This document shows positions 1 to 7,540 of a DNA stretch of 64,000 nt, piece by piece. Numbering within the stretch: position 1 is the stretch's first letter; every line of letters starts with the position of its first letter. The position numbers and the translations under genes were made by a program. Under the pieces are notes generated by a model, which was not told the origin of the DNA, did no database searches, and was given only the letters and a program-made list of their open reading frames with translations. Origin of the DNA: Roseateles sp. (GTDB lineage Bacteria > Pseudomonadota > Gammaproteobacteria > Burkholderiales > Burkholderiaceae_C); contig JAEUPJ010000069.1 in the NCBI GenBank assembly GCA_016790285.1, forward strand, positions 51,480 to 115,479. Reading direction: 5' to 3'.

Positions 1-654
1 CTGCAGGACCTGCTCGACAACAACAAGCGCTGGGCGGCCGAGACCGAAGCCCGCGAGCCGGGCTTCTTCTCGCGGCTGCTCAAGCAGCAGACGCCGCAAT
101 ATCTCTGGATCGGCTGCGCCGACAGCCGCGTGCCGGCCAACGAGCTGGTGGACCTGCTGCCCGGCGACCTGTTCGTGCACCGCAACGTGGCCAACGTGGT
201 GGTGCACTCCGACCTGAACTGCCTGTCGGTCATGCAGTTCGCGGTGGACCACCTCAAGGTACGTCACATCATCGTCGTCGGCCACAGCAACTGCGGTGGC
301 GTGAAGGCCGCGCTCTATGACACACGGGTGGGGCTGGTGGAGAACTGGATCCGCCACGTGCAGGACGTGCGGCACATGCACAGCGACTGGCTCGCCACCG
401 TGCCCGAGGCGCAGCGCGTGGATGCGCTGTGCGAGCTCAACGTGCTGGAGCAGGCGCGCAACGCCTGCCACACCACCGTCGTGCAGGACGCCTGGTCGCG
501 CGGCCAGGAGGTCGTCGTGCACGGCTGGGTCTATGGCCTGCACAACGGCCTGCTGGAAGACCTCGCGCTCACCGCTGGCAGTGCTGCCGACGTGGACCCT
601 GCCTACCGCCGCGCGCTGGCCAACGTGAAGCGGCGTTACGCCACGGCCGCTTGA
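1..654 (+). CDS. can: Beta-class carbonic anhydrase (5' end cut off)
   Basis: The frame is open from base 1, so the start codon lies just outside the window and 217 codons remain. The enzyme interconverts CO2 and bicarbonate in the cytoplasm. Visible family signatures are CADSR (Cys39 and Asp41 of the visible part) and HSNCGG, which give the Cys-Asp/His-Cys zinc set of beta carbonic anhydrases. The C-terminal [10 protein letters not shown] block is also typical of the Can type. The length fits a protein of about 220 aa, so only a few residues are missing. The gene ends 13 bp before aceK on the same strand, so the two may share a transcript. The family call is firm; the true start cannot be seen. 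Confidence 0.95.
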   Translation: MQDLLDNNKRWAAETEAREPGFFSRLLKQQTPQYLWIGCADSRVPANELVDLLPGDLFVHRNVANVVVHSDLNCLSVMQFAVDHLKVRHIIVVGHSNCGGVKAALYDTRVGLVENWIRHVQDVRHMHSDWLATVPEAQRVDALCELNVLEQARNACHTTVVQDAWSRGQEVVVHGWVYGLHNGLLEDLALTAGSAADVDPAYRRALANVKRRYATAA

Positions 655-667
655 CGCGGGGCGGGCG

Positions 668-2419
668 ATGTTCCCGACGCAGCTCACCGACACGCGCGCT
701 TTCGACATCGCGCGCGCCCTGCTCGGCGGCTTCGACGACCACTACCGCCGCTTTCGCGCCACCTCGGCCGATGCCAAGCGCCGCTTCGAGCGCGGCGACT
801 GGGCCGGGCAGCAACGCGCGCAGGCGCTGCGCATCGAGTTCTACGACGCCCGCGTGGCCGAGACCACCGCGCTGCTGGAGGCGCGCTTCGCCGCCGCCGC
901 GCTGCCCATGGACGTCTGGCAGCAGGTCAAGCTGCACTACATCGGATTGCTCACCAACCACCACCAGCCCGAGCTCGCTGAGACCTTCTTCAACTCGGTG
1001 TGCACGCGCATCCTGCACCACGCCTACTTCCACAACGACTTCATCTTCGTGCGCCCGGCGATCTCGACGGAGTACATCGAGAACGACGAGCCCGCCGCGC
1101 AGCCCACCTACCGCGCCTACTACCCGACGCCGGCCACGCTGCGCGACACCATCGCGCGCGTCATCACCAACTTCCAGCTCGACGGCGAGTTCGTCGACCT
1201 GACCCGCGACGCCGGCCGGGTGCTGGACGCCGTGACCCGCCAGCTCGGCGACTTCCGCTGGCGCGCCAACTTCCAGCTGCAGGTGCTCGCGAGCCTCTTC
1301 TTCCGGAACAAGGGCGCCTACGTCGTGGGCAAGGTCATCAACGGCTTCACCGAGACGCCGTTCGCGCTGCCCATCCTGAAGCGCGAGAGCGACGGCCGCT
1401 TCTTCATCGACGCGGCCCTGTTCGGCGAGAACGACCTGGCGGGGCTCTTCAGCTTCGCGCGCGCCTACTTCCTCGTGGACATGCAGGTGCCCAGCGCCTA
1501 CGTGCAGTTCCTGCGCAGCCTGATGCCGCGCAAGCCGCGCTCCGAGATCTACTCGGCCCTGGGCCTGCAGAAGCAGGGCAAGAGCCTGTTCTACCGCGAC
1601 TTCCTCGTGCACCTGCGCCACAGCTCCGACCGCTTTCGCATCGCGCCGGGCATCAAGGGCATGGTGATGCTGGTGTTCGACCTGCCGAGCTTCCCGTTCG
1701 TGTTCAAGGTCATCAAGGACTTCTACCCACCGCAGAAGGACACCAGCCGCGAACTCATCCAGCGCAAGTACCTGCTCGTGAAGACGCACGACCGCGTCGG
1801 GCGCATGGCCGACACGCTGGAGTACACGCGCGTGGCCTTCCCGCGCCACCGCTTCGAGGAGGCGCTGCTGGCCGAGCTGCGCCACTTCTGCCCGAGCGTC
1901 GTCGAGGAGAACGGCGACGACCTCGTGCTGCGCCACGTCTACATCGAGCGGCGCATGGTGCCGCTGAACATCTACCTGCAGGACGCCACGCCCGAGCAGG
2001 TCGAGCGTGTGGTGGTGGAGTACGGCAACGCCATCAAGGACCTGGTCGCGGCCAACATCTTCCCCGGCGACATGCTCTGGAAGAACTTCGGCGTGACCCG
2101 CCACGGCAAGGTCGTGTTCTACGACTACGACGAGATCGAGTACCTCACCGACTGCAACTTCCGCCGCGTGCCCGCGCCGCGCAACGAGGAGGAAGAGATG
2201 TCGGGCGAGGTCTGGTGGCCGGTGGCGCCGCGCGACGTCTTCCCCGAGACGCTCGCGCCCTTCCTGCTGGGCGACCCGCGCGTGCGCGCGGTCTTCATGC
2301 GCTACCACGCCGACCTGCTGGATGCCGATTTCTGGCGCGCCCACCAGGCGCGCATCGCGGCCGGGCACGTGCACGACGTGTTCCCCTACGACCCGTCGCG
2401 GCGCTTCGGCGCGCCCTGA
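668..2419 (+). CDS. aceK: Isocitrate dehydrogenase kinase/phosphatase
   Basis: This bifunctional cytoplasmic enzyme phosphorylates and dephosphorylates isocitrate dehydrogenase and so sets the branch between the TCA cycle and the glyoxylate shunt. The 583 aa length is normal for AceK. The nucleotide-binding signature [12 protein letters not shown] lies at about residues 325-336, followed by the conserved [10 protein letters not shown] lysine block. The C-terminal part carries [16 protein letters not shown], the metal-binding DYDE region of this family. ATG 668 follows the carbonic anhydrase stop by 13 bp. As in many betaproteobacteria, aceK stands apart from aceBA here. The call is secure. 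Confidence 0.97.
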   Translation: MFPTQLTDTRAFDIARALLGGFDDHYRRFRATSADAKRRFERGDWAGQQRAQALRIEFYDARVAETTALLEARFAAAALPMDVWQQVKLHYIGLLTNHHQPELAETFFNSVCTRILHHAYFHNDFIFVRPAISTEYIENDEPAAQPTYRAYYPTPATLRDTIARVITNFQLDGEFVDLTRDAGRVLDAVTRQLGDFRWRANFQLQVLASLFFRNKGAYVVGKVINGFTETPFALPILKRESDGRFFIDAALFGENDLAGLFSFARAYFLVDMQVPSAYVQFLRSLMPRKPRSEIYSALGLQKQGKSLFYRDFLVHLRHSSDRFRIAPGIKGMVMLVFDLPSFPFVFKVIKDFYPPQKDTSRELIQRKYLLVKTHDRVGRMADTLEYTRVAFPRHRFEEALLAELRHFCPSVVEENGDDLVLRHVYIERRMVPLNIYLQDATPEQVERVVVEYGNAIKDLVAANIFPGDMLWKNFGVTRHGKVVFYDYDEIEYLTDCNFRRVPAPRNEEEEMSGEVWWPVAPRDVFPETLAPFLLGDPRVRAVFMRYHADLLDADFWRAHQARIAAGHVHDVFPYDPSRRFGAP

Positions 2420-2503
2420 CACGGCGGGGTGCCGTCCGACAGACGGGAAGCTGGTCGGTGCCAAGAATGGCCCGGCCCACCTGACCGACCTGGAGACGAG
2501 CCC

Positions 2504-3088
2504 ATGATCTTCGACGCCATCCGCGAGAGCCACGACCTGCAACGCGACCTGTGCCGCAAGCTCACCGCCTCGCGCGGCGACATGGCGGTGCGCCAGCTGC
2601 TGTTCCTGCAGCTCAAGGTCGAGCTGATGGCGCACGCGGCGGCCGAGGAGCGGCATCTGTACGTGCCGCTGCTGATGGAAGACGGCGGGCTCGACGCCTC
2701 GCGCCACGCGCTGCACGAGCACCACCAGGTGGACGAACTGCTGGAAGACCTGTCGGTGCACGACAAGCAGCAGGACGGCTGGATCGCGACGGCCAAGCAG
2801 CTCAGCTTCAAGGTGAGGCATCACCTGAAGGAAGAGGAGTCCAAGTTCTTCAAGGTGGCGGGCCGGCTGCTGTCCGACGCCAAGAAGGACCAGCTCGGCG
2901 CGCGCTACCTGCGCGAGATCGTGCGCATGCGCAAGCACTACGCGGCCGAGTACCAGACGGTGGCCGTGTCCAGCGCCACGGGCCTCGTGCAGCCGGCCCG
3001 GCCAGCGGCCGACACGCCCGCCACGCGCGGCAACGCGCAGGCGGGCGCACGTTTGCGCGGCAAGAGCGCGCCGCGCCGCACGGCCTGA
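2504..3088 (+). CDS. Hemerythrin HHE-domain protein
   Basis: A 194-aa predicted four-helix HHE cation-binding protein that probably binds a di-iron centre and senses or stores O2 or NO. Candidate ligands are His10, His44, Glu48, a His-rich stretch at 71-74 (HEHH), His106/His107 and Glu111, which follow the spacing of hemerythrin-like proteins. The C-terminal ~40 residues are Ala/Arg-rich and probably disordered. ATG 2504 is chosen because the conserved first helix begins there and a GGAGACGAG ribosome-binding stretch sits just upstream; the frame is open further upstream without similarity. It lies 84 bp after aceK on the same strand. The physiological ligand is unknown. Confidence 0.85.
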   Translation: MIFDAIRESHDLQRDLCRKLTASRGDMAVRQLLFLQLKVELMAHAAAEERHLYVPLLMEDGGLDASRHALHEHHQVDELLEDLSVHDKQQDGWIATAKQLSFKVRHHLKEEESKFFKVAGRLLSDAKKDQLGARYLREIVRMRKHYAAEYQTVAVSSATGLVQPARPAADTPATRGNAQAGARLRGKSAPRRTA

Positions 3089-3107
3089 ACGCGCACAGGC
3101 GTCGGAA

Positions 3108-3476
3108 TCAGCCCTGGCTGGGGCGGAACACCCGCACGCGGTGGCCGTCGGGGTCGGCCGTCACGGCCGTGTAGCCGAAGTCCATGGGCGTGGGCGGCTG
3201 CAGCACGGGCCAGCCCGAAGCCTTCCAGGCGGCGACCGCGGCATGCACCTCGTCGTCGCTGGAGACCGTGAGGCCGATCTCCGCGCCACCGCCGCGGTGC
3301 GGGCCGGCGGGCTGCACATCGTGCGAGGCCCACAGGCCCAGCATGGTCGCGTCGTTCAGCATGAACATCGCGAAGTTGGGGCTCTGCTCCACCGGCTCGC
3401 GGCCGAGCAGCGAGCGGTAGAACAGCACGCTCTCGGCGGGGCTGTGCACGTAGAGGATGAGGCAGTCGGGTTTCAT
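3108..3476 (-). CDS. VOC (glyoxalase/bleomycin-resistance fold) family protein
   Basis: A 122-aa single vicinal-oxygen-chelate domain. It begins KPDCLILYVHSPAESVLFYR and ends TAVTADPDGHRVRVFRP, the usual start and end of stand-alone VOC proteins. The classical glyoxalase I metal ligands are not all present, so it is not a safe lactoylglutathione lyase call. It may bind a small molecule or act as a dioxygenase or resistance-like protein. A CAGGAGACC ribosome-binding site precedes the ATG at 3476. It converges with the hemerythrin gene (19 bp between stops) and lies upstream of the M16 peptidase pair's 3' end on the same strand. The substrate is unknown. Confidence 0.8.
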   Translation of the reverse strand: MKPDCLILYVHSPAESVLFYRSLLGREPVEQSPNFAMFMLNDATMLGLWASHDVQPAGPHRGGGAEIGLTVSSDDEVHAAVAAWKASGWPVLQPPTPMDFGYTAVTADPDGHRVRVFRPSQG

Positions 3477-3557
3477 GGCGGTCTCCTGTTGAGCAGGCCG
3501 CCATGCTCGGCGCGGGCGCTGACAGCAGATGTCAGCAGCCGCGCCACCCCCCTGTGA

Positions 3558-4985
3558 TCAAGGCTTGTAGGTCTTGAACTCGCCGAAGGCCTTGAGCTGC
3601 TCGCCGATCTTCTCGGCGTCGCCCACCACCACCCAGCTCTGCTCGTCGGGATTGAAGTACTTCTTGGCCACCGCCTGCACCTCGGCCGGCGTCACCTTCT
3701 GCAGCGCGGGCACGAACTTGCCGAGGAAGTCGGCCGGCAGGCCCACGAGCCAGTTGTTGGCCAACTGCCGCCCGAGAGAGCCCTGCAGCTGCGTGCTGAC
3801 GAGGTAGGTGCCGGCCATGTAGCGCTTGTTCATCGCCATCTCGGCCTCGGGCACCGGCTCCGCGCCGATGCGGCGGTACTCGTTGATGTACTCCGTCATG
3901 GCCGCACCGGTCACCTCGTTGCGCACGTCGGCGCCGCCGGTGATGGCCCCGCCCACGCGCCAGGACACGCCGCCGGCCCGGGCGCCGTAGGTGTAGCCCT
4001 TCTCCTCGCGCAGCTTGATGTTCACGCGGCTGGAAAAGCCCGTGCCGAGGATGGCGCTCGTCAGGCGCAGGGCCACCTGCTCGTCGCCGCTGGCGGGCAT
4101 GCCCGGGCGGCCCAGGCGCAGCGTGGCCTGCACGCTGCCGGGTCGCTCCAGCAGCAGGCGCTGCACGGGGGCGGTGGCCGGCGGCGGCGCCAGCTCGGGC
4201 AGGGGCTCGCCCGTGGCCTTCCAGTCGCCGAAGGCCGTGCGGGCGAGCTGGGTCGCCGCGGCTGCGTCGATGCGGCCGGTGATGACGAGCAGCGCCCGGT
4301 CGGGGCGGAAGCGCCGGGCGTGCTCGGCGCGCAGGCCTTCGGCCGTCACGGCGTTGAGCGCCGCGTCGGTCTCCTGCGTGCGGCCGTAGGCGTGGTCGCC
4401 GTAGATGGCGCCGTCCAGCGCCTTGGCGGCGCGGAAGGCCGGCTGGGTGCTCGAGGCCTTGAGGCCCTGCAGGGCATTGACCTTGGCGAGCTGCACCTCA
4501 CCATCGGGGAAGGCCGGGCGGCGGGCCACGTCGGCGAGCAGCTGCAGCATGGGGCCGGCGTGCGAGGCCAGCGCATTGCCGACGACGCTGATGCCGTCAT
4601 TGCCGGCCGAGGCACCCACGCTGCCGCCCATGGCCTGGGCGGCCTCGGCGATCTGGCGCGAGCTGCGCGTGGCCGTGCCGTCGGTCAGCAGCTTGGCCAG
4701 CAGCTTGGCGCGGCCCGGGGCGTCGGGCGCATCGGCGCCGTAACCGGCGCCGCGCACGGCCAGCACGTAGTCCACGCGCGGAATGCCGTTGCGCGGCACC
4801 ACCCAGACCTGCAGCCCGTTGGGCAGCGTCACCTGGGTGATCTTGGGCACGGCCAGCGGCTTGTCCTTGCCGAAGGGCGGGAGCTCGGCCGGCAGCTCGG
4901 GTGCGGCCAGAGCGCTGCCGACCAGCGCGAGGGTGGCCGCCAGCGTCAGGCCGGCACGCGAGAGGGGGGAGAGTCGGGTCTTCAT
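3558..4985 (-). CDS. M16 family peptidase homologue, non-catalytic partner
   Basis: This 475-aa protein has an N-terminal signal peptide (MKTRLSPLSRAGLTLAATLA..., cleavage near ALA/AP) and is predicted periplasmic. It has the two-repeat M16B architecture (peptidase_M16 plus the M16_C domain containing the REEKGYTYGARAG block). The position where active members carry HxxEH reads LLAKLLTDGTA, with no His, so zinc catalysis is lost. Such inactive subunits usually pair with an active M16 subunit, and the upstream gene ending 11 bp before this one is that partner. The frame is open upstream of ATG 4985, but the signal peptide fixes the start. Confidence 0.9.
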   Translation of the reverse strand: MKTRLSPLSRAGLTLAATLALVGSALAAPELPAELPPFGKDKPLAVPKITQVTLPNGLQVWVVPRNGIPRVDYVLAVRGAGYGADAPDAPGRAKLLAKLLTDGTATRSSRQIAEAAQAMGGSVGASAGNDGISVVGNALASHAGPMLQLLADVARRPAFPDGEVQLAKVNALQGLKASSTQPAFRAAKALDGAIYGDHAYGRTQETDAALNAVTAEGLRAEHARRFRPDRALLVITGRIDAAAATQLARTAFGDWKATGEPLPELAPPPATAPVQRLLLERPGSVQATLRLGRPGMPASGDEQVALRLTSAILGTGFSSRVNIKLREEKGYTYGARAGGVSWRVGGAITGGADVRNEVTGAAMTEYINEYRRIGAEPVPEAEMAMNKRYMAGTYLVSTQLQGSLGRQLANNWLVGLPADFLGKFVPALQKVTPAEVQAVAKKYFNPDEQSWVVVGDAEKIGEQLKAFGEFKTYKP

Positions 4986-4996
4986 CGTCGTGGGCC

Positions 4997-6409
4997 TCAG
5001 GGTTGGGAGGCGGCCTTGGCGGCCGGGGCGGCGAGCATGGCGGCGGGCTTGCGGTCGATGACCGAGCGGTTGGCGCGGGTCAGGTAGGTGGCGGCCACGC
5101 GCTGCACGTCGGCCGAGGTCACGCCCTCGATCCAGCCGGGCACCTTGTTGACCACGTTGGCGTCGCCCCACAGCGCCTGCAACTTGGCCAGGCGGTCGGC
5201 GCGGCGCAGGAACATCTCCATGTCGTTGTACCAATCGGCCAGCAGCGCGGTCTTGAGGTTCTTCAGCGTGGCGTCGTCCACGCCCTCCTTCACGATGCGG
5301 GCGACCTCCTCGTCGATGCCGGCCAGCAGCGCGTCGGCATTCGTCGTGGGCTTGTACAGCGCGAACACGGTGAACAGGCTCGGGCCGTCGTACTCCCACA
5401 CGCCGGTGAGGCCATACAGCGAGCTCACGTTCAGCGCCAGCTCGCGGCCCTTGACGAGGCCCTGGTACAGCCGCGAGGCGTCGCCGCCGGCCAGCAGCTG
5501 GCCCAGCACGGCAAACGGCGCCTGGTCGCGGCTGCCGCGCTCGGGCAGTTTCCAGGCCGCGGCGATGGCCGGCACCTGGGCGAGCTTGTCGGGCTGCGTG
5601 AGGCGGCGCTCGGCGGTGTTCAGGCCTTCGCTGAAGTCGGTGGGCTTCGGGGTCGGGCGGGCCGGGATCTTGCCGAAGTACTTCTGCGCCAGCGCGAAGC
5701 CCTGGGCCGGCGTCACGTCACCGGCGATGGACAGCACGGCATTGTTCGGGCCGTAGAAGTCGCGGTGGAAGGCGCGCACGTCGTCCAGGCTCGCGTTCTC
5801 CAGGTCCACGAAGCTGCCGTAGCCGTCGTGCTTGTTCTCCCACTTGTCGAAGGCGAGGTCGGAGATGTCCAGCCACATGAAGCCGCCATAGGGCTGGTTC
5901 TGCACGTTGACGCGGATCTCCTCCTTCACCACGTCCTGCTGGTTCTTCAGCGTGGTGGGGTTGAAGTCCAGCGTCGTCATGCGGTCGGCCTCCAGCCACA
6001 GCATGGCTTCCAGGGAAGAGGACGGCGCGGTCTCGATGTAGTTGGTGAAGTCGGGCCGGGTGGAGCCGTTGTTGTTGCCGCCGCCGGAGGTGATGACCTT
6101 GTCGAACACGCCCTTGGGCGCCTTGGGGGTGCCCTGGAACATGAGGTGCTCGAACAGGTGCGCGAAGCCCGTGCGGTTGCGCGGCTCCAGCCGCATGCCC
6201 ACCTTGTAGACGACGCTGATGCCCACGGTCGGGCTGCTCGGGTCGGGCGAGATGACGACCGTCAGCCCATTGGCGAGCTTCTGGGTGTGCACGGGGATCT
6301 GCCAGCGGTCGGTGCCGGCGGCAGGCGCGGCCGCAGCAGGGCCGCAGGTCAGTGCGAGGGCCGCGGCGCCAAGGGCGCCCAGCACGGCACGGCGGGTGGT
6401 CGGGATCAT
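4997..6409 (-). CDS. M16 family zinc peptidase, catalytic partner
   Basis: A 470-aa insulinase-family metalloprotease, probably periplasmic. The HxxEH zinc motif is seen as HLFEH (His84, Glu87, His88), with the distal glutamate pair near residue 164 (VVKEE), the canonical spacing. The N-terminus TTRRAVLGALGAAALAL has twin arginines before a hydrophobic stretch ending in AAAAPA, so Tat export is possible, although Sec export cannot be excluded. ATG 6409 is chosen at that signal sequence. The next gene, an inactive M16 homologue, starts 11 bp downstream. The pair resembles two-subunit bacterial M16 proteases that degrade peptides as heterodimers. The role is inferred, not shown. Confidence 0.93.
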   Translation of the reverse strand: MIPTTRRAVLGALGAAALALTCGPAAAAPAAGTDRWQIPVHTQKLANGLTVVISPDPSSPTVGISVVYKVGMRLEPRNRTGFAHLFEHLMFQGTPKAPKGVFDKVITSGGGNNNGSTRPDFTNYIETAPSSSLEAMLWLEADRMTTLDFNPTTLKNQQDVVKEEIRVNVQNQPYGGFMWLDISDLAFDKWENKHDGYGSFVDLENASLDDVRAFHRDFYGPNNAVLSIAGDVTPAQGFALAQKYFGKIPARPTPKPTDFSEGLNTAERRLTQPDKLAQVPAIAAAWKLPERGSRDQAPFAVLGQLLAGGDASRLYQGLVKGRELALNVSSLYGLTGVWEYDGPSLFTVFALYKPTTNADALLAGIDEEVARIVKEGVDDATLKNLKTALLADWYNDMEMFLRRADRLAKLQALWGDANVVNKVPGWIEGVTSADVQRVAATYLTRANRSVIDRKPAAMLAAPAAKAASQP

Positions 6410-6600
6410 GAACTCTCCTGGTCGCAAACGCTGCGCAGTGTCGCGCTGCCGGGGCCGGGTGCCGCAGGGCACATCGGGAAACCCCTGGGCCGCGCCGGCG
6501 GCACTTTTCACCTGGGGCGGCCTGATCCCTCGCGGCCACCGGTTGCGTCCTTCAAGACGGGTGCGGCGTGTTGCCGCCCTTCAACTTCCAGGAGATCACC

Positions 6601-7224
6601 ATGGCCGCACTGCCCGTCACCATCGCACTGAAGAAGATCCGCTGTCTCATCGAGACCGACGAGGTCGGCTCCGACGAGCCCTATGTGCTCGTCACCGCCG
6701 TCGACCTCAGCAACCCCGTGCTGCCCAACGCCGAGGTCACGATGTACGGCCCCTGGGGCGACGTCGACAAGGGCGACACCTGCACCACCCACCCCCTGCA
6801 GCCGGGCATCAACCCGAGCGACATGCCCTTCATCATCTGGCGCCGGAACGCCTGGGGCCCGTCAGGCACGCCCAAGGCCATCCCCGACCCGAGCAAGGCC
6901 GTCATCCTCATCTCGATGATGGAGCACGACGATGGCAAGCCCGGCACCTCGCGCGAGCTCGTCAAGGGCGCCGTCGTCAGCTCGCTGGCGGCCTCCGCGG
7001 GCATGACGCGCGACCAGCGCGTCAGCAAGCTCAAGGCCGACATCCATGGCGCGCTCGGCATCCCGACGGGCTTTCCCAACTTCGACGACCGCGTGGGCTC
7101 CACGCACGAGTTCCCTCTCAGCGCCAACCTGCTGAACGTGGCGGCCGGCCCCAAGAGCAAGACGCTCACGATCGTGGGCGATGGCGGCAAGTACGAGGTC
7201 ACGCTGGTGGTGACCAAGGGCTGA
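6601..7224 (+). CDS. Conserved-looking hypothetical protein, no recognised domain
   Basis: A 207-aa protein with no signal peptide or membrane segment. An AGGAG ribosome-binding site lies 6-10 bp before ATG 6601; an upstream in-frame start exists but lacks one. The protein opens with IALKKIRCLIETDEVGSDEP, then an acidic GPWGDVDKGD stretch and SMMEHDDGKPG. Alternating hydrophobic strands with Asp-rich loops suggest an all-beta, perhaps calcium-binding, C2-like fold, but this is impression only. It converges tail-to-tail (17 bp between stops) with the operon of ECF sigma factor, kinase and small exported protein. Its start is divergent from the M16 pair. I do not recognise a function. Confidence 0.7.
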   Translation: MAALPVTIALKKIRCLIETDEVGSDEPYVLVTAVDLSNPVLPNAEVTMYGPWGDVDKGDTCTTHPLQPGINPSDMPFIIWRRNAWGPSGTPKAIPDPSKAVILISMMEHDDGKPGTSRELVKGAVVSSLAASAGMTRDQRVSKLKADIHGALGIPTGFPNFDDRVGSTHEFPLSANLLNVAAGPKSKTLTIVGDGGKYEVTLVVTKG

Positions 7225-7241
7225 GCCCCGGCGACGTCGCG

Positions 7242-7529
7242 CTACTTGGCCGGCGTCTTCTCGATCGGGCAGGCCGTGTTGCCCGGGTCGGGGCACTTGG
7301 GCTTCTTGGGGCCGACCTGGGTGCCGAGGTTGCTGCCGTTGCTGCTGATGCCACCGCCGCTGCCGCCGGCAGCCGGTGCAGCGCCACCAGGCTTGGCGGC
7401 CGCCTTTGCCGTTGGCGCACTGGCGGCCTGCGTGGGGGTCGACTTGGCGGCTGGAGCCGCGTCGCCTGCCTGCGCGGCCGTGGCGGCGCACAACAAGGCC
7501 GTGGCCAGTGTCCAGGGGATTGCTCTCAT
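7242..7529 (-). CDS. Small exported Ala/Pro/Gly-rich protein, third gene of the ECF-kinase operon
   Basis: A 95-aa protein with a clear signal peptide (MRAIPWTLATALLCAATAAQ, cleavage after AQA). The mature part is a low-complexity Ala-Pro-Lys-Thr stretch, then a GGSGGG linker, then a C-terminal KPKCPDPGNTACP segment whose two cysteines could form a disulfide in the periplasm. It starts 11 bp after the kinase gene ends, so it is almost surely co-transcribed with the sigma factor and kinase. It could be a ligand, a sensor partner or an output of that system. No family is recognised. The signal peptide and operon position are the best evidence that it is a real gene. Confidence 0.72.
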   Translation of the reverse strand: MRAIPWTLATALLCAATAAQAGDAAPAAKSTPTQAASAPTAKAAAKPGGAAPAAGGSGGGISSNGSNLGTQVGPKKPKCPDPGNTACPIEKTPAK

Positions 7530-7540
7530 GCGGGTCTCCT

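Noticed and set aside
569-2938. A 789-codon open frame on the minus strand across aceK and the hemerythrin gene
   Set aside because: It is antisense to clear genes, has His/Val/Glu-rich composition typical of the mirror frame in GC-rich DNA, and matches no family.
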